DNA of 49,469 bases from an uncultured Bacteroides sp. (GCA_947074195.1 CAMTOS010000010.1:1-49469); one strand, 5' to 3'. Shown: positions 37,201 to 47,307, counted from the first letter of the stretch. Made by a program: numbers and translations. Notes: generated by a model from the sequence alone, not told the origin.

Positions 37201-40200
37201 GCTATATGAATTTTCTGGAATAATCTGATCATTAATTTGCTCACCCTCACGATAAATATTATATCCCAACAATGCCGCTTCAGTAGATAGAAGACTAACT
37301 ACCGGCACTTCAACAGAAGATTGCATTAATTCAAAGTTTGCTTTATTTTCTGCTTCCACAAAAACAGATTTTTTCTTTTCCGGTATAACAATCTGCTGGC
37401 ATTCAGATGAATTTCCTGGTTGCAAAATATAAGATATATTGAAATTACCTTCACTGGCACCAATGCGAGTCAGTGCATACCATGATTTACCATCAGTTGA
37501 TATAATATTACCTTTACCTTCGACAACCGCACTTGCATCTAAGCCAACCGGTGATTTGTCTCCAGCATGTGTCACACGAAAAGCAATATTGTATGAATAT
37601 CCCGGTTCAATTATTACAGGTTCATTAAGCACAACTTTTACCGGAGAACCATAGACAATATTAGAAGAAGGAACACCTTGAGTGTATATTTGATCATTAT
37701 CTTTGAATATACATAATACAAGTGCATCAAGGAAATCATTGATAATAATCTCGACTTCAGAGATTTCCATTCCTCTATAATTAATGAGATCTTCATATTC
37801 CCATAATGAACCGGCAAAGAAAGTTCCTCCACCTTTTATACCTACCGCATTTGTATTAACACCATTATCCCAGCGCAGAACTTTTGCTACATTACCAGTT
37901 TCCTCGGGAGATGTCCATGATAAGTTTACATTTTTATTCTTTATTACTTGCGCACTAAGTGCTGCAGGAGGATAACAAGGAATACCAAATTTAACAAATC
38001 CGGATACTTCATCCGAATGCTGAGATGATTGATCATCATATAATGCTGTAACTGAATATCTATATACTCCCCTTAATAATTTGTCATCAATAAATGATTT
38101 TTCAGTTAAAGGTTGCAGGTTTATCAATGAATCATTTCTGTAAATATTATAACCTGTAGGCGATTTCAGCCCATCACCTTCTTCCCATGATATTTTAAGT
38201 GCTTCTTTCCCTTCATTTTGAACGTCAACATTAATAGGACGAGCATTTATAGCTTTATCAACTACCTTATAACTGATGTTAATATCACTAAGTGAAAAAG
38301 TCGGTACATTATTAAATGAAAGCATTGTACTGTAATTTTCATTCAACTGACCATCAATACTATTAATTACAAATTCAATCTTTTGCTCTTCAGCAGCTGG
38401 TAAAGTTCCTTGTTTAGGAGAATATGTTAACCATGTTGGTAAATCACAAAGTTTTAATTTATAAATAGTAGTTGGAGAATTACTTAGCGTCCCGACTAAA
38501 GAAAAAGTTCCTTCTTCTACATCGAAAGAAGGGAATAATGATCCTACATATACAATTCCAGTTGATGCTGAACCATTTATATATCCTGGAATATCACCCA
38601 CAAAATATTTAACATTAGTCATCGCCATGCTACTTAGACTATATTGACGTAAAGTAACCTGATCAAAAGTATTACCTTCTGTATTAGAATTTGAAGAACA
38701 TGAAAACCAAATATAAGGTCCACCGGGAGTAATATTATCAAATGCTGATCCAGATGCATGAGCATATTCATAGCCTCCTGAAATAATATCACGTAATGCA
38801 TTACCACAAACTTCACCCTGCAAATTTATCTGACATATTGAGTTAGAATCACCCACCCATAATGTTCCTTCATTTCGCGGATCATAAGTGCAATGACGAA
38901 TTTCTAATGCAGGATAAGCTGATACAACAATTTCTTCAACAAGAGTCTTATTGCGCATATCAATTTTATAGATTCTGTTTTTAGTATTTCCTGCATAAAA
39001 ATACTGGCCATCATATGCCATACTTCCTATTCCGGTATAAATTCCCGGAATTTCAAATTCTTCCATAAAATTGCCTTCACTATCATATTTATAGAAGACA
39101 CCCTGAAAAAGCCACGAACCGGTATAATAAAATTCACCATCGAAACCAACAGCCGATTGTATATCACCTGAAGCCCTGAATGATCCCTGAAATGCCCATC
39201 GATCAGTAGTGATTCCAGATTTCTCCTGATGTTGTTGATCTAGCTTCCATCTTACAGGACCTGTTCCTGTATTTTTTAATATAATATTCTCTGTTTGAAT
39301 GGCCTCAGCATTCAGATCGCTATGAATTATGTTTCTGTCTAAAGAGAGAACAGGTGCAGTCAGATTAATGACGAGTTCATTATTATTATCTTTATTCAAT
39401 ATCCATTTTTCTTCATAATTATTAAATCCATCCTGGGAAATTGAAACTGTATAAGTATCTTCTTCAATTCTGTCTAAAACAATATTACCATTAAGATCAG
39501 TAGTATAATAGTATGGAATACCATCACTATTGGTTAGTTTAACATTGCATGATGCCAGCTGACTACCTAGTGCATTGACTGAAATTTTACCATCTGTCCA
39601 TATTGGATTCCATATTTTTATTTCATCCAGATACCAGTATTCAATATAGTAAGTATAACCTCCATGCACACGAAATCTTATATAGAATGAGTTATTATCA
39701 ATAAAACTACTTAAATCATAATGACGATAATCTGTAACTAAAGGTATGAATTGAAGACTGACAAGTTCATCAACATTCGTCCAGTTTACTTTATCAGCTG
39801 AAATTTCAATTTCCAAATAATTGCGGTAATTATCCTGTATTCTTTTGTTCCTTAAATTGAAACGAAGCATAACATTATCTGTATCTGTCGTATAAAGTTC
39901 TTTACTGACTAAAGATTGAGAATAATCATAATCGGCAAGTATGCGATATGTTGCACAAGGTTCCATCCAACCGAATTCATAATAATTTACCGACCATCTT
40001 GAAGAAGACCCTTCAGGCAGTTCCCAGCCATTAGTTTCAAAACTCCAGCTTCGGAAATTGTCATAAAATGGCAATGCTCTTGGATCATTTACATCAACAG
40101 AAACCTCTGCATATTCATCAGATTCACCAGTAATACTATAAATAGATCTTACCTGATAAATATATTCCTTGAAAACTGTAATAGAGTCCTTATAACTGTT

Positions 40201-41112
40201 TTCTGTTATCATTGATGAATTAATTAATGTTCCGTCACGATATAAATTATATCCTATAAGTACATTATCACCATTCTTTGTATTAGGACGAACATTGTTT
40301 GTACCAATAAAAATATCATCTATAAGTAGCACAAATGCTTCAAAAGAGACACAATTAATAGTTATATATTTAGCACCAGCCGGGATATCATAATTCATTA
40401 ATGTCCATTCCAGGGGAACTTCATCATAATCTCCCTGATTTACAAAAATAAAATCAGATGGTTGTGTACCAGTCATAGAATAACCCACTTTTATACGTTC
40501 TAATCCATAAGTAGGATGATATGTTTTGGCCTGGAAACTAAATTTAAAATCTTTATCAAAATCAAGTTCTCTTGATATGATCCAATCATTATTACCACCA
40601 TCTACTGTAAATGCAGCAAGAAATTTTTCACCTGAAAATGCCTGAATTGATGGATTAGTCCATGCCGGTGAAGTTTTGGATGGATTCATGATAATATATG
40701 CCATCTTTTGTCCCATATTAGGAAAAATACAAGCCGATGGGACATAGGTATTGAGTTGATCCTGATCGAGATACTGCCATCCCAATTCACCTGGTGAGTT
40801 AATGACAAAATCATCATGGGATTCAAAATCCTCAAATAAACCATTAATTCTTTCTGGATTATTCCAGGTTAAAGTGACCTCGCAACCATCAACATCTGCA
40901 TTAATCCACTGAGGAGAAGGTGTTTCAGAAGTTTTTGTATTCTGCATTCTAAAAGGATACTTGTACTGAGCTTTTGCCTGTTCAAGAGGAGGTGTAACAG
41001 GTCTGTTTAGTTTTATCTTCTCATCATTCAATTGTGCATAACTAATACTGCTATAAATTAAAGCAGCCAGCACTGAGATGATATATTTTATATTCCTGAT
41101 ATTCATATTCAA
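34252..41112 (-). CDS. Giant secreted mosaic adhesin with FN3-like, cleaved-adhesin and propeller-like modules
   Basis: A 2286-residue exported protein with signal peptide ending ISYAQ (about 27). Six FN3-like modules are marked by GYNxYRnxxxIN near 287, 987, 1283, 1617, 1861 and 2151. Choice-of-anchor-J/cleaved-adhesin-like domains, the type in gingipains and HagA, occur at about 95-270, 350-505 and 1708-1853. Propeller-like segments lie at about 636-870 and 1385-1610. An unrecognised module of about 150 residues occurs twice (1078-1230 and 1948-2104; WDnGxNxNAxG...GGxFyAG). The C-terminus (about 2215-2286, FADGVYFVRIADSGKVINVKK) resembles a T9SS type A tail but is degenerate. No catalytic site was seen. 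It lies 14 bp after the M6 protease and is probably co-transcribed. An adhesin or protein-binding role is inferred. Confidence 0.82.
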   Translation of the reverse strand: MNMNIRNIKYIISVLAALIYSSISYAQLNDEKIKLNRPVTPPLEQAKAQYKYPFRMQNTKTSETPSPQWINADVDGCEVTLTWNNPERINGLFEDFESHDDFVINSPGELGWQYLDQDQLNTYVPSACIFPNMGQKMAYIIMNPSKTSPAWTNPSIQAFSGEKFLAAFTVDGGNNDWIISRELDFDKDFKFSFQAKTYHPTYGLERIKVGYSMTGTQPSDFIFVNQGDYDEVPLEWTLMNYDIPAGAKYITINCVSFEAFVLLIDDIFIGTNNVRPNTKNGDNVLIGYNLYRDGTLINSSMITENSYKDSITVFKEYIYQVRSIYSITGESDEYAEVSVDVNDPRALPFYDNFRSWSFETNGWELPEGSSSRWSVNYYEFGWMEPCATYRILADYDYSQSLVSKELYTTDTDNVMLRFNLRNKRIQDNYRNYLEIEISADKVNWTNVDELVSLQFIPLVTDYRHYDLSSFIDNNSFYIRFRVHGGYTYYIEYWYLDEIKIWNPIWTDGKISVNALGSQLASCNVKLTNSDGIPYYYTTDLNGNIVLDRIEEDTYTVSISQDGFNNYEEKWILNKDNNNELVINLTAPVLSLDRNIIHSDLNAEAIQTENIILKNTGTGPVRWKLDQQHQEKSGITTDRWAFQGSFRASGDIQSAVGFDGEFYYTGSWLFQGVFYKYDSEGNFMEEFEIPGIYTGIGSMAYDGQYFYAGNTKNRIYKIDMRNKTLVEEIVVSAYPALEIRHCTYDPRNEGTLWVGDSNSICQINLQGEVCGNALRDIISGGYEYAHASGSAFDNITPGGPYIWFSCSSNSNTEGNTFDQVTLRQYSLSSMAMTNVKYFVGDIPGYINGSASTGIVYVGSLFPSFDVEEGTFSLVGTLSNSPTTIYKLKLCDLPTWLTYSPKQGTLPAAEEQKIEFVINSIDGQLNENYSTMLSFNNVPTFSLSDINISYKVVDKAINARPINVDVQNEGKEALKISWEEGDGLKSPTGYNIYRNDSLINLQPLTEKSFIDDKLLRGVYRYSVTALYDDQSSQHSDEVSGFVKFGIPCYPPAALSAQVIKNKNVNLSWTSPEETGNVAKVLRWDNGVNTNAVGIKGGGTFFAGSLWEYEDLINYRGMEISEVEIIINDFLDALVLCIFKDNDQIYTQGVPSSNIVYGSPVKVVLNEPVIIEPGYSYNIAFRVTHAGDKSPVGLDASAVVEGKGNIISTDGKSWYALTRIGASEGNFNISYILQPGNSSECQQIVIPEKKKSVFVEAENKANFELMQSSVEVPVVSLLSTEAALLGYNIYREGEQINDQIIPENSYSDLCTLPGDYTYNVTSVYSLGESQFSNNTNINILNIDSYNVPYGFRSEVELNRKITLSWGYPTKEVSLLGEYLPNDVISPVSYPTYINSWNATLNSETGVASDGKFLYTSIWNISGMFNKYTLDGQFVETFVIDGVDALRNLTCDGTYFYGGATGSTVFKLDFENKELIETFSVSEIVRHCTYIPDLNNGEGGFEVGDWETSIYVSKSGAKIGTGPSLLGAFGTAYHDGYIYAFEQSSENHYSIGKYDYKTLARVDEINPDYYDGLNITSGMLAGGLSAFTTQEGVVVMGATFQNTQNNKIVLFELDGVSGVEGYNIYCNDEKINDNILTGRMFIDYQYTPGQYAYQIETVYIDEMLSPRSEEQIIDIIQNGVCDSAEPVKIIQSVSGYNLLLSFVNPDIESVDFYENISQFNSGDIFTQEGWINTNESDLKPWKVTSEYSYHGNNSLISKPEENRSDWLITPELNFDSDYVFSFVGRINDNTSGNGSLKIYTSTGSNNFVDFSLKEIVSTEELWKKYELNIDKQVKYIAIVNSENDKASQFVDAISIDKTAETSVFGYDIYRNGEKMNNNPVTTISYFDHNLAPGEYTYQVYTLYKDGCISDLSEPAEFNLEYDLPLAAPESLTAIVKEDGVQLDWSLPAISEAINLGWDSGRNYNAAGLPSGGSFYAGIKFAPEDMLTVKNMCISHAEIFIDTPPDALFLLIYEENKLIYQQYVPEVLQCSFNKINLDTPLQINMEKELKVIFYMEHNSISTPIGFDEGPGVSEKGNLYSTDGINWTTIYDDSYGYIDANWNISAGFKAYQNTYQTAKAPEEGIVFEPRNTAVVNESLISKEMDMVKSSESRRLYGYNVYRNSDRINEEICTNLSYLDQELTNNVYYEYYVTAVYSQNIEVESNRILIVTTGTMDIQNCQSEVILLDDILYIRGVKEGSLIEIYSPSGLIHYRDLADGNVLTYDMSNFADGVYFVRIADSGKVINVKKILK

Positions 41113-41126
41113 TTTAGTTACTAAAG

Positions 41127-44100
41127 TTATTTTATAAGAATTTTATAGATATAACCCTTGTCATTTCCTGTTATACGCAGAATCATGATTCCTTTATATC
41201 CATCTACATCAATGGTTAATATTTCACTGGCTGACAAAACTGATTTAATGATCTGTCCGTTTAATGCAATGCAATCTATTCTTGAATTATTATCTAATCC
41301 ATGAATGGTAATCTGGTTATTCTCATTATAAATGATCAGATCATCTTTAGAATCAATATTGATTATAGAAGAAGCCATATTATAATCGAGAGATAGTTTA
41401 TTAGAATTATCGTAGAAGATATAACCATCAGAAGCATTAACATAAGCCAGATAAGTGTAACCATCTTCAAGAATATTTGCATCAAAGACATAATTCGTTC
41501 TATTGCCAACTGCAGTTCCTGCATATGGATATTCAACCTGATTAATATTATACTGAATAGTCAAATAATTAAGTATTGCGTGTCGTCCTCCGAATTCACA
41601 AATGAAACGTAGTTTTCTATAATTACGGTTTTTAAAATAATCACTTAATATACATTCATATTCTACAGAACTGTTTATTCTTAATGCAGGTCCCAGCTGA
41701 TTCCATGTTTCACCATCTTCAGTTCCCTGAATTATAACCTGCGATTCGCCTGTAGGACCAGAACCATTATATATAAACATTAAGTTTGTTATACCATCAG
41801 CATAATCAATTGTTTCTATTATATCACTTTCTTTAAAATGGATTTTACCGGATTCTATATTTGTGTTTCCGCTATAATTAAAATCATCCTTTATCATGAA
41901 TTTAGTGTCTGTAACTATTGTATCGACTACCATATCTATATTGATATAATAATTCTTTGCGTTTGTTACCTGAGACCATTCCATATTTATTTTTTTATCA
42001 TATAAACTATAATCCAACAATTCGAATTTGATTAATTCAGGTGATGGTAGTTTAGAGGTAACAAATGTATTTTGAAGCCATATTGCACCTTGCATTTTCT
42101 CTGAACGGCATACAATAGCAATATAGATTTCCTGTCCTTCGAAAGCTGAAAGGTCAACTCCTTCTAATACCAGATACCCAAGATTATCGCCAAGACTAAA
42201 TTTCTTTATTAAAAAGAAATCATTGATATCTCTGGATTTTGTAGAAACCATAATATCAATCTTCTCTGTCAAACCTTCTTCCATAATTGCGCGTGTGAAA
42301 TAGAAATTTCCATTTTCAGGAATAAGAATTTTCGGAGAAATAAGCCAGTCATTTGCACTGTTCCAATAATCGAACTGGTATAGTATTGCTTCAGTATATT
42401 TATCATATACCCATGTTGTCCCATCTTTATTTGCATCGACTATAGACCAACAATCAAGGAAACCATCAGTCCATGAATTGAAGTCATCCTTATATGGAGC
42501 AGATTTGCAGGTACATTCTGTAATGAAAGGAATAGAAGCACCATATATAATCTGACCATTACTTAATTCCATAAAAGATCGGACGCGATAATGAGTAAAT
42601 GAATTTAAACCTGTTATTTCATAATTAAATGAATCTGATATATTTTCGATACGAACACTCTCACTATTAATTGTTGGCACTTCACCCTCCTTTGCCCAAC
42701 AAAAACCTGTTGAAGTGATTTCGTTGTCGGCATATACAATTGTAGCAGTAACTTTAGCAGATTGATCCGTTATGCCTGTAGGCACATTTGTCTTTATCTC
42801 AGATATTCTGTTGATACCTCCGTTTACTTGAAAAAGAATTTTCCCATTTTCTTCACGAATATTTGTTACAGGTGCATTTATATCTTCATTTGTCCATGAA
42901 ATAGCAGCCGGATATGATAAAGGAGTAAATTCAGTATTCCCGCTTCTTCCAGGATAAGTATCACCATTTCTTGTTAAAATATCATCTACATTATCAGCAC
43001 ATTTAATATACAGGCATCGATGTTTGGAATAATTATTCGGCATATTATTCAACCAGAAATTATATCCATAATCTAAGGTAAAATCCCAATGTGTAATTAG
43101 TAATCCACCAGCAGGAATATAAGTATCCCAACCTGTACGTTGTCTGTTTTCGAGGAAAAACCATTCCATGCCATGAATTGAAGGATCGTTCAGTTCAGGT
43201 CTTGCATTGATAGCATAAAAAGAGTTAGTTGAAATATCATCAAGTATAATATCTTCCGGTTCATTCAATATTTTCACCGGAGATCCCCATCCAAGCATAA
43301 AACGCTCATAAGCCATAAGGTTTGGAGGAGTACGACCATTATTATTATAGTTACCAGATGCCATAATAGAATAATCTCCCGGATCTAGTCCATATCCATT
43401 ATTATAACCATCTGTATCATATAAGTCTTTTAAACCTAAAAAATGGAGAAACTCATGAGTAAATGTTCCCATACCATCTATGTTTGCTCCCGAGTCTCCT
43501 AATAACTCTGCTGAACAGGTATAATTATATATCTGTGCATTCCCGATTTGAGGTCTCCAGCTCAGATAATAGGAATGTGGCCATATTAGATTTTCGATAG
43601 CAGTTGACGACTCACTATATCCTGCAAATACTACATTAATATTATCTACAAATCCATTTCCTGTATTATCATAATCTGCCATATTGATCCCATATTGTGA
43701 ATAAGCTTTTAAACAAGCTTCATAGATCATTTCTTCTGCACCGATATCTGTGCCATATGAAGAAGAATTCATTCCATAATATATCACCGGGTATTTTAAA
43801 TCAACTGGGCCGACAACATCAAATTCTGGAGAAAAATAGTTATCCGAATTGTCTAGAAAGTAATCCTTTACACTACCTGTGGCTCCATATCTATCATTGC
43901 CTGGTTCATTCAACCATGCATGAAAATCCTGTGCAGAATAAGTAAATTTGATATCTGCAAAATTAACAAGAATAACAAGGAATTTAGGAGATATACTGTT
44001 CTTCAAATCCGGGTTAGACTGATTCTCTTTCTGATAATTCAGAATTGCTTTATCTCTTACATTATTGACGATTCTTTGTCTCTTAATATTTTCAAAAAGA

Positions 44101-44441
44101 ATAGTACGATTCTTATTTTGCATTTCAGAAGAAGAGAGAAATTTATTATCCGTTTCATTTCTGTCTTCCTTATTCCGTGCAATTATATTTGTTATTTCTA
44201 CCTCGTTACTTTTATTGATGGTTGTATATTTCAGATATCCATCAACATCTTTCGTTATAAGGTAACCATCCGCTGTGGTTATATAACTACCATTCTCATC
44301 ACCATGCAAATAAACCTGGATGGTTGTTCCGTCCGGCTGTTGCATCTGAATCAGTTTCGATGTTGCTTTTACTGCATGAATTTGTATTGAGCAACAAATC
44401 AGGCAGAGCAATAAAAGCAAAACTTTTTTACAATTGTTCAT
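41127..44441 (-). CDS. Secreted M6 family zinc metalloprotease
   Basis: A 1104-residue exported protease. The signal peptide (about 1-23) precedes a propeptide with the typical M6 start (QPDGTTIQVYLHGDENGSY, about 35-53). The catalytic domain spans about 150-540, with the zinc site HEFLHFLGLKD (His329, Glu330, His333, Asp339) and the downstream Met-turn-like SIMASGNY. After it come an FN3-like module (about 545-640) and a choice-of-anchor-J-like module (about 645-800). The last 70 residues form a tail like that of the adjacent adhesin (IIYNENNQITIHGLD...GIMILRITG), again T9SS-like but lacking the usual PNP start. It is related to immune inhibitor A-type proteases. Operon with the adhesin suggests that it processes the adhesin or shares its host or dietary protein target. 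Confidence 0.87.
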   Translation of the reverse strand: MNNCKKVLLLLLCLICCSIQIHAVKATSKLIQMQQPDGTTIQVYLHGDENGSYITTADGYLITKDVDGYLKYTTINKSNEVEITNIIARNKEDRNETDNKFLSSSEMQNKNRTILFENIKRQRIVNNVRDKAILNYQKENQSNPDLKNSISPKFLVILVNFADIKFTYSAQDFHAWLNEPGNDRYGATGSVKDYFLDNSDNYFSPEFDVVGPVDLKYPVIYYGMNSSSYGTDIGAEEMIYEACLKAYSQYGINMADYDNTGNGFVDNINVVFAGYSESSTAIENLIWPHSYYLSWRPQIGNAQIYNYTCSAELLGDSGANIDGMGTFTHEFLHFLGLKDLYDTDGYNNGYGLDPGDYSIMASGNYNNNGRTPPNLMAYERFMLGWGSPVKILNEPEDIILDDISTNSFYAINARPELNDPSIHGMEWFFLENRQRTGWDTYIPAGGLLITHWDFTLDYGYNFWLNNMPNNYSKHRCLYIKCADNVDDILTRNGDTYPGRSGNTEFTPLSYPAAISWTNEDINAPVTNIREENGKILFQVNGGINRISEIKTNVPTGITDQSAKVTATIVYADNEITSTGFCWAKEGEVPTINSESVRIENISDSFNYEITGLNSFTHYRVRSFMELSNGQIIYGASIPFITECTCKSAPYKDDFNSWTDGFLDCWSIVDANKDGTTWVYDKYTEAILYQFDYWNSANDWLISPKILIPENGNFYFTRAIMEEGLTEKIDIMVSTKSRDINDFFLIKKFSLGDNLGYLVLEGVDLSAFEGQEIYIAIVCRSEKMQGAIWLQNTFVTSKLPSPELIKFELLDYSLYDKKINMEWSQVTNAKNYYINIDMVVDTIVTDTKFMIKDDFNYSGNTNIESGKIHFKESDIIETIDYADGITNLMFIYNGSGPTGESQVIIQGTEDGETWNQLGPALRINSSVEYECILSDYFKNRNYRKLRFICEFGGRHAILNYLTIQYNINQVEYPYAGTAVGNRTNYVFDANILEDGYTYLAYVNASDGYIFYDNSNKLSLDYNMASSIINIDSKDDLIIYNENNQITIHGLDNNSRIDCIALNGQIIKSVLSASEILTIDVDGYKGIMILRITGNDKGYIYKILIK

Positions 44442-44522
44442 AAACGTTTTTTATTTATTATTTCTAAAAGGATTTAAGCTTAGTCTTATTCTTTCAGTGT
44501 TTTTTTAAGAAAAGCAAATAAA

Positions 44523-44563
44523 TTTACCATGATTGCTTAAACTTTTAGTGCAACCATGGTAAA
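44523..44563 (-). terminator. Hairpin between the seven-repeat protein and the M6 protease
   Basis: A 14-bp stem with one mismatch (44523-44536 with 44550-44563), followed on the minus strand by a T-rich stretch, 34 nt beyond the stop at 44597. It probably terminates the upstream gene. No exact TAnnTTTG box for the M6 gene was found in this 155-bp gap, so partial readthrough is possible. Confidence 0.65.
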
Positions 44564-44596
44564 TGAGATTCATTGATTAGGAAATAGAAATGATTG

Positions 44597-47236
44597 TTAA
44601 TCTACAACAATAAACTTTCTTACAACTCTGTCACTATTGCCTGTCAAGATTAAATTATAAATGCCAGCGGGGAGATCGCGTTTATCAACTACATATACAA
44701 GTGTACCTTGTTGTACTTGCTGGCGATAAACCAACTGTCCTTGCATATTAATAATATCGACCATTACAGGGTGTTTTTCGGAAAAATTATCGAAATGTAT
44801 TCTGAAATAACCATCATTTGGATTAGGCTCAACAAGTAGTTTATTATTATTTATTTGTTCATTAATACCGGTTCCAGTATTTTCAAAATCTACATTAATG
44901 GTATAGATGCCATATACGGATCTCAGACATAAAAAGTAAGTATGATCTTTTTCTACTGAATAATTTAAATATGTACCTGTATAATCACTGCAATATTGCG
45001 AATATATAATCTCTCTGCTTGCACAATCTTTATATAATTCCATTCGTGGAGAAACATTACTTCCACAAGTTGTGAATGTTAAGTTCCCATTGTCCGGAGC
45101 AGTATAAACATACCATATTTGCTGACCAGATAAATTAGGAGTATCAAAGGTTCCAGACATTAATATTGGTTTCCCGCAATCTTCACCATCTATAACATCA
45201 CGAGAATCGACTTTCCATGAAACCCCTGATGTCTGAGTATTTAGTGTTACACAAACAAAAATATCTGTATAAGCAGGTGCAATAACGGATCCTGAATATG
45301 AATTTGTTGAATAATCATATGATGCATAAGTTGACGATTCACTACAATCTCCTTTTTTAATCTGAATAGATGATCCTGTAGAACTACTTGGCATATTATT
45401 ACTACTAATAGTAAAATAACCCATATTGTCTGTTGTAAATTTATACCAGATGATACCCTGAGTTTTTTCAAGAACAATCTCCTGAGTTATATCATCAACT
45501 AAAATAGGATTATCACAGACATCACCTTCTTCAAATTCTACTTCATCAATTGTGAAAGACACAGCAGAATTAAGGATGCTTGTATTATAAATCTCTATAA
45601 TATAATTCTGATTTTTTTGAACAGGGAATTTATATATTGCGCCAATACCTGATGCGCAAGTTGAGAATTGGTAGTTTGAAGCAATTGTTGTGCAGCTTTC
45701 GCGAAGTGTAATTGACCCACCATACCAGCCTGGATCGCAGATTGAAACTGATAACCATCCTGTTTCGGTAGCAGTATAATCAAAATAAGTAGTTCGGGAA
45801 ACAGAAGCCGGTTCAATTGTATTTTCACCATAAACAGCATGTATCGGATTATCACAGACATCACCTGGCATAATAGGAAGTTCATTTATACTAAATGTAA
45901 ATGGATCAGACTCATTATTTAACATCCATTTGATATAATATGTCTTTCCTTCACTGACGATAAATTTAGAATATGAACCACCTGATTGACATGATGTACT
46001 TGATGCAACCCATGAAGTACAGTTTGTATAAATAGTGAAATATCCCTGGACATTAGAAGCGCCACAACTTGAAATTTCAAGATAATTATTACCAGTTGCT
46101 TCGTAGCTATACCAATATTCTTTAAAATTACCGGGATGTACATGATTTCCTTCAGCCAATTCAATAGCTGTTGTACATTCTTCGCCTGGTAGAGCCGGAG
46201 ACTGAGCAACTGTGAAATTGAAATCATCAATTTCATTTTGCGTAATAATATTAAATTTATATTCTCTTCCTTGATCAACTTTATAACGGAGATAAAAACC
46301 AACACCTGATTCAGGACAATATGTGGATTGTTTAACATAACCACCTGAACAATTAGTATATAAATAAGCATTAACATCAAGTAAACTTTCAAAATTGCAA
46401 GCATTAATTTCAATATAACCACTAAAATCCGGAGTGAATGAATACCAATGATTGCCTACTATAGTTCCATTACATAAATTTTCTCCAACAATTGCAGCAA
46501 CCGGCATATCGCAGTCTGAACCGGGAACAATTTCTTCACAAGATACATTTACAGTAAATACACTTTGATTTAATATACGTAAAAAAACAGGTACATCTTT
46601 TTCTGCATTAATTTTTAATACGGCTCCATTGGAAGATGCATATTCACCCTCTATATCATCGCAATCGATATGTATATAAGAAGATGGGAAATAATTCAAA
46701 TCAGTAACAGTCAGTTTAAGAATACCTGTTATTTCGGGAATATAAGTTGCCCATGTAGTATAATTATAATTAGTCCTGTTTGCTGGAATAACATTCAAAC
46801 CATCTATCAAAACTTTGGCATCATCACACGTTGCACCATTCAGTGACATTGGTATTGCTGATATTTTGAGAGGCTCATTTATAACGGCATAAGTATAAAC
46901 ATTTATATAATATGTTTCTCCCTCTGGAATCTGAAATGTAACAACACGTCCAAGATAATTTTCTCTGTCACAATATGAATTAGCGACAGGAACATAAACA
47001 CTGTTATCGCAATCGCTGTAAATGTTCAGACTAACATTATTATTGCATAAAGTAACAGTCACTGCGGATGATTCCGGAGCTGTATATGAGAACCAGTAAT
47101 TGTTAGTTCCCTCTACATAATTTAATGGCATCTCTTCAGTTCCCGGCTCATAAACAACCGCAGTTGAACAATCATGTTGTGCATTTAATGTGACACAAAA
47201 CAACAGCAAAAATAACAAATAGTAGATTTTTTTCAT
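44597..47236 (-). CDS. Secreted protein with seven Cys-bracketed PPC-like repeats and a T9SS type A sorting tail
   Basis: An 879-residue protein with signal peptide MKKIYYLLFLLLFCVTLNAQ. Seven modules of 105-114 residues start at Cys23, Cys137, Cys242, Cys354, Cys461, Cys574 and Cys687. Each opens with a G(D/E)xCxxPI-like motif, then W(Y)SFTP or WYxYTA, a Cys-containing strand and a YTNC or YKDC segment. The pattern resembles PPC (pre-peptidase C-terminal) beta-sandwiches, and the paired cysteines suggest one or two disulfides per module. The C-terminus (about 800-879) is a canonical Por/T9SS type A tail: EPNPNDGYFRI, DIINMQGQLVYR, LPAGIYNLIL and a basic end. No catalytic domain is present. 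It is probably a surface or extracellular binding protein. Confidence 0.82.
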   Translation of the reverse strand: MKKIYYLLFLLLFCVTLNAQHDCSTAVVYEPGTEEMPLNYVEGTNNYWFSYTAPESSAVTVTLCNNNVSLNIYSDCDNSVYVPVANSYCDRENYLGRVVTFQIPEGETYYINVYTYAVINEPLKISAIPMSLNGATCDDAKVLIDGLNVIPANRTNYNYTTWATYIPEITGILKLTVTDLNYFPSSYIHIDCDDIEGEYASSNGAVLKINAEKDVPVFLRILNQSVFTVNVSCEEIVPGSDCDMPVAAIVGENLCNGTIVGNHWYSFTPDFSGYIEINACNFESLLDVNAYLYTNCSGGYVKQSTYCPESGVGFYLRYKVDQGREYKFNIITQNEIDDFNFTVAQSPALPGEECTTAIELAEGNHVHPGNFKEYWYSYEATGNNYLEISSCGASNVQGYFTIYTNCTSWVASSTSCQSGGSYSKFIVSEGKTYYIKWMLNNESDPFTFSINELPIMPGDVCDNPIHAVYGENTIEPASVSRTTYFDYTATETGWLSVSICDPGWYGGSITLRESCTTIASNYQFSTCASGIGAIYKFPVQKNQNYIIEIYNTSILNSAVSFTIDEVEFEEGDVCDNPILVDDITQEIVLEKTQGIIWYKFTTDNMGYFTISSNNMPSSSTGSSIQIKKGDCSESSTYASYDYSTNSYSGSVIAPAYTDIFVCVTLNTQTSGVSWKVDSRDVIDGEDCGKPILMSGTFDTPNLSGQQIWYVYTAPDNGNLTFTTCGSNVSPRMELYKDCASREIIYSQYCSDYTGTYLNYSVEKDHTYFLCLRSVYGIYTINVDFENTGTGINEQINNNKLLVEPNPNDGYFRIHFDNFSEKHPVMVDIINMQGQLVYRQQVQQGTLVYVVDKRDLPAGIYNLILTGNSDRVVRKFIVVD

Positions 47237-47307
47237 AACAAATTGTTTTTTGATTATTGATTTCCTTTTTGGTTATAATTCATAGATTATAGTTTCAATT
47301 TGATATG

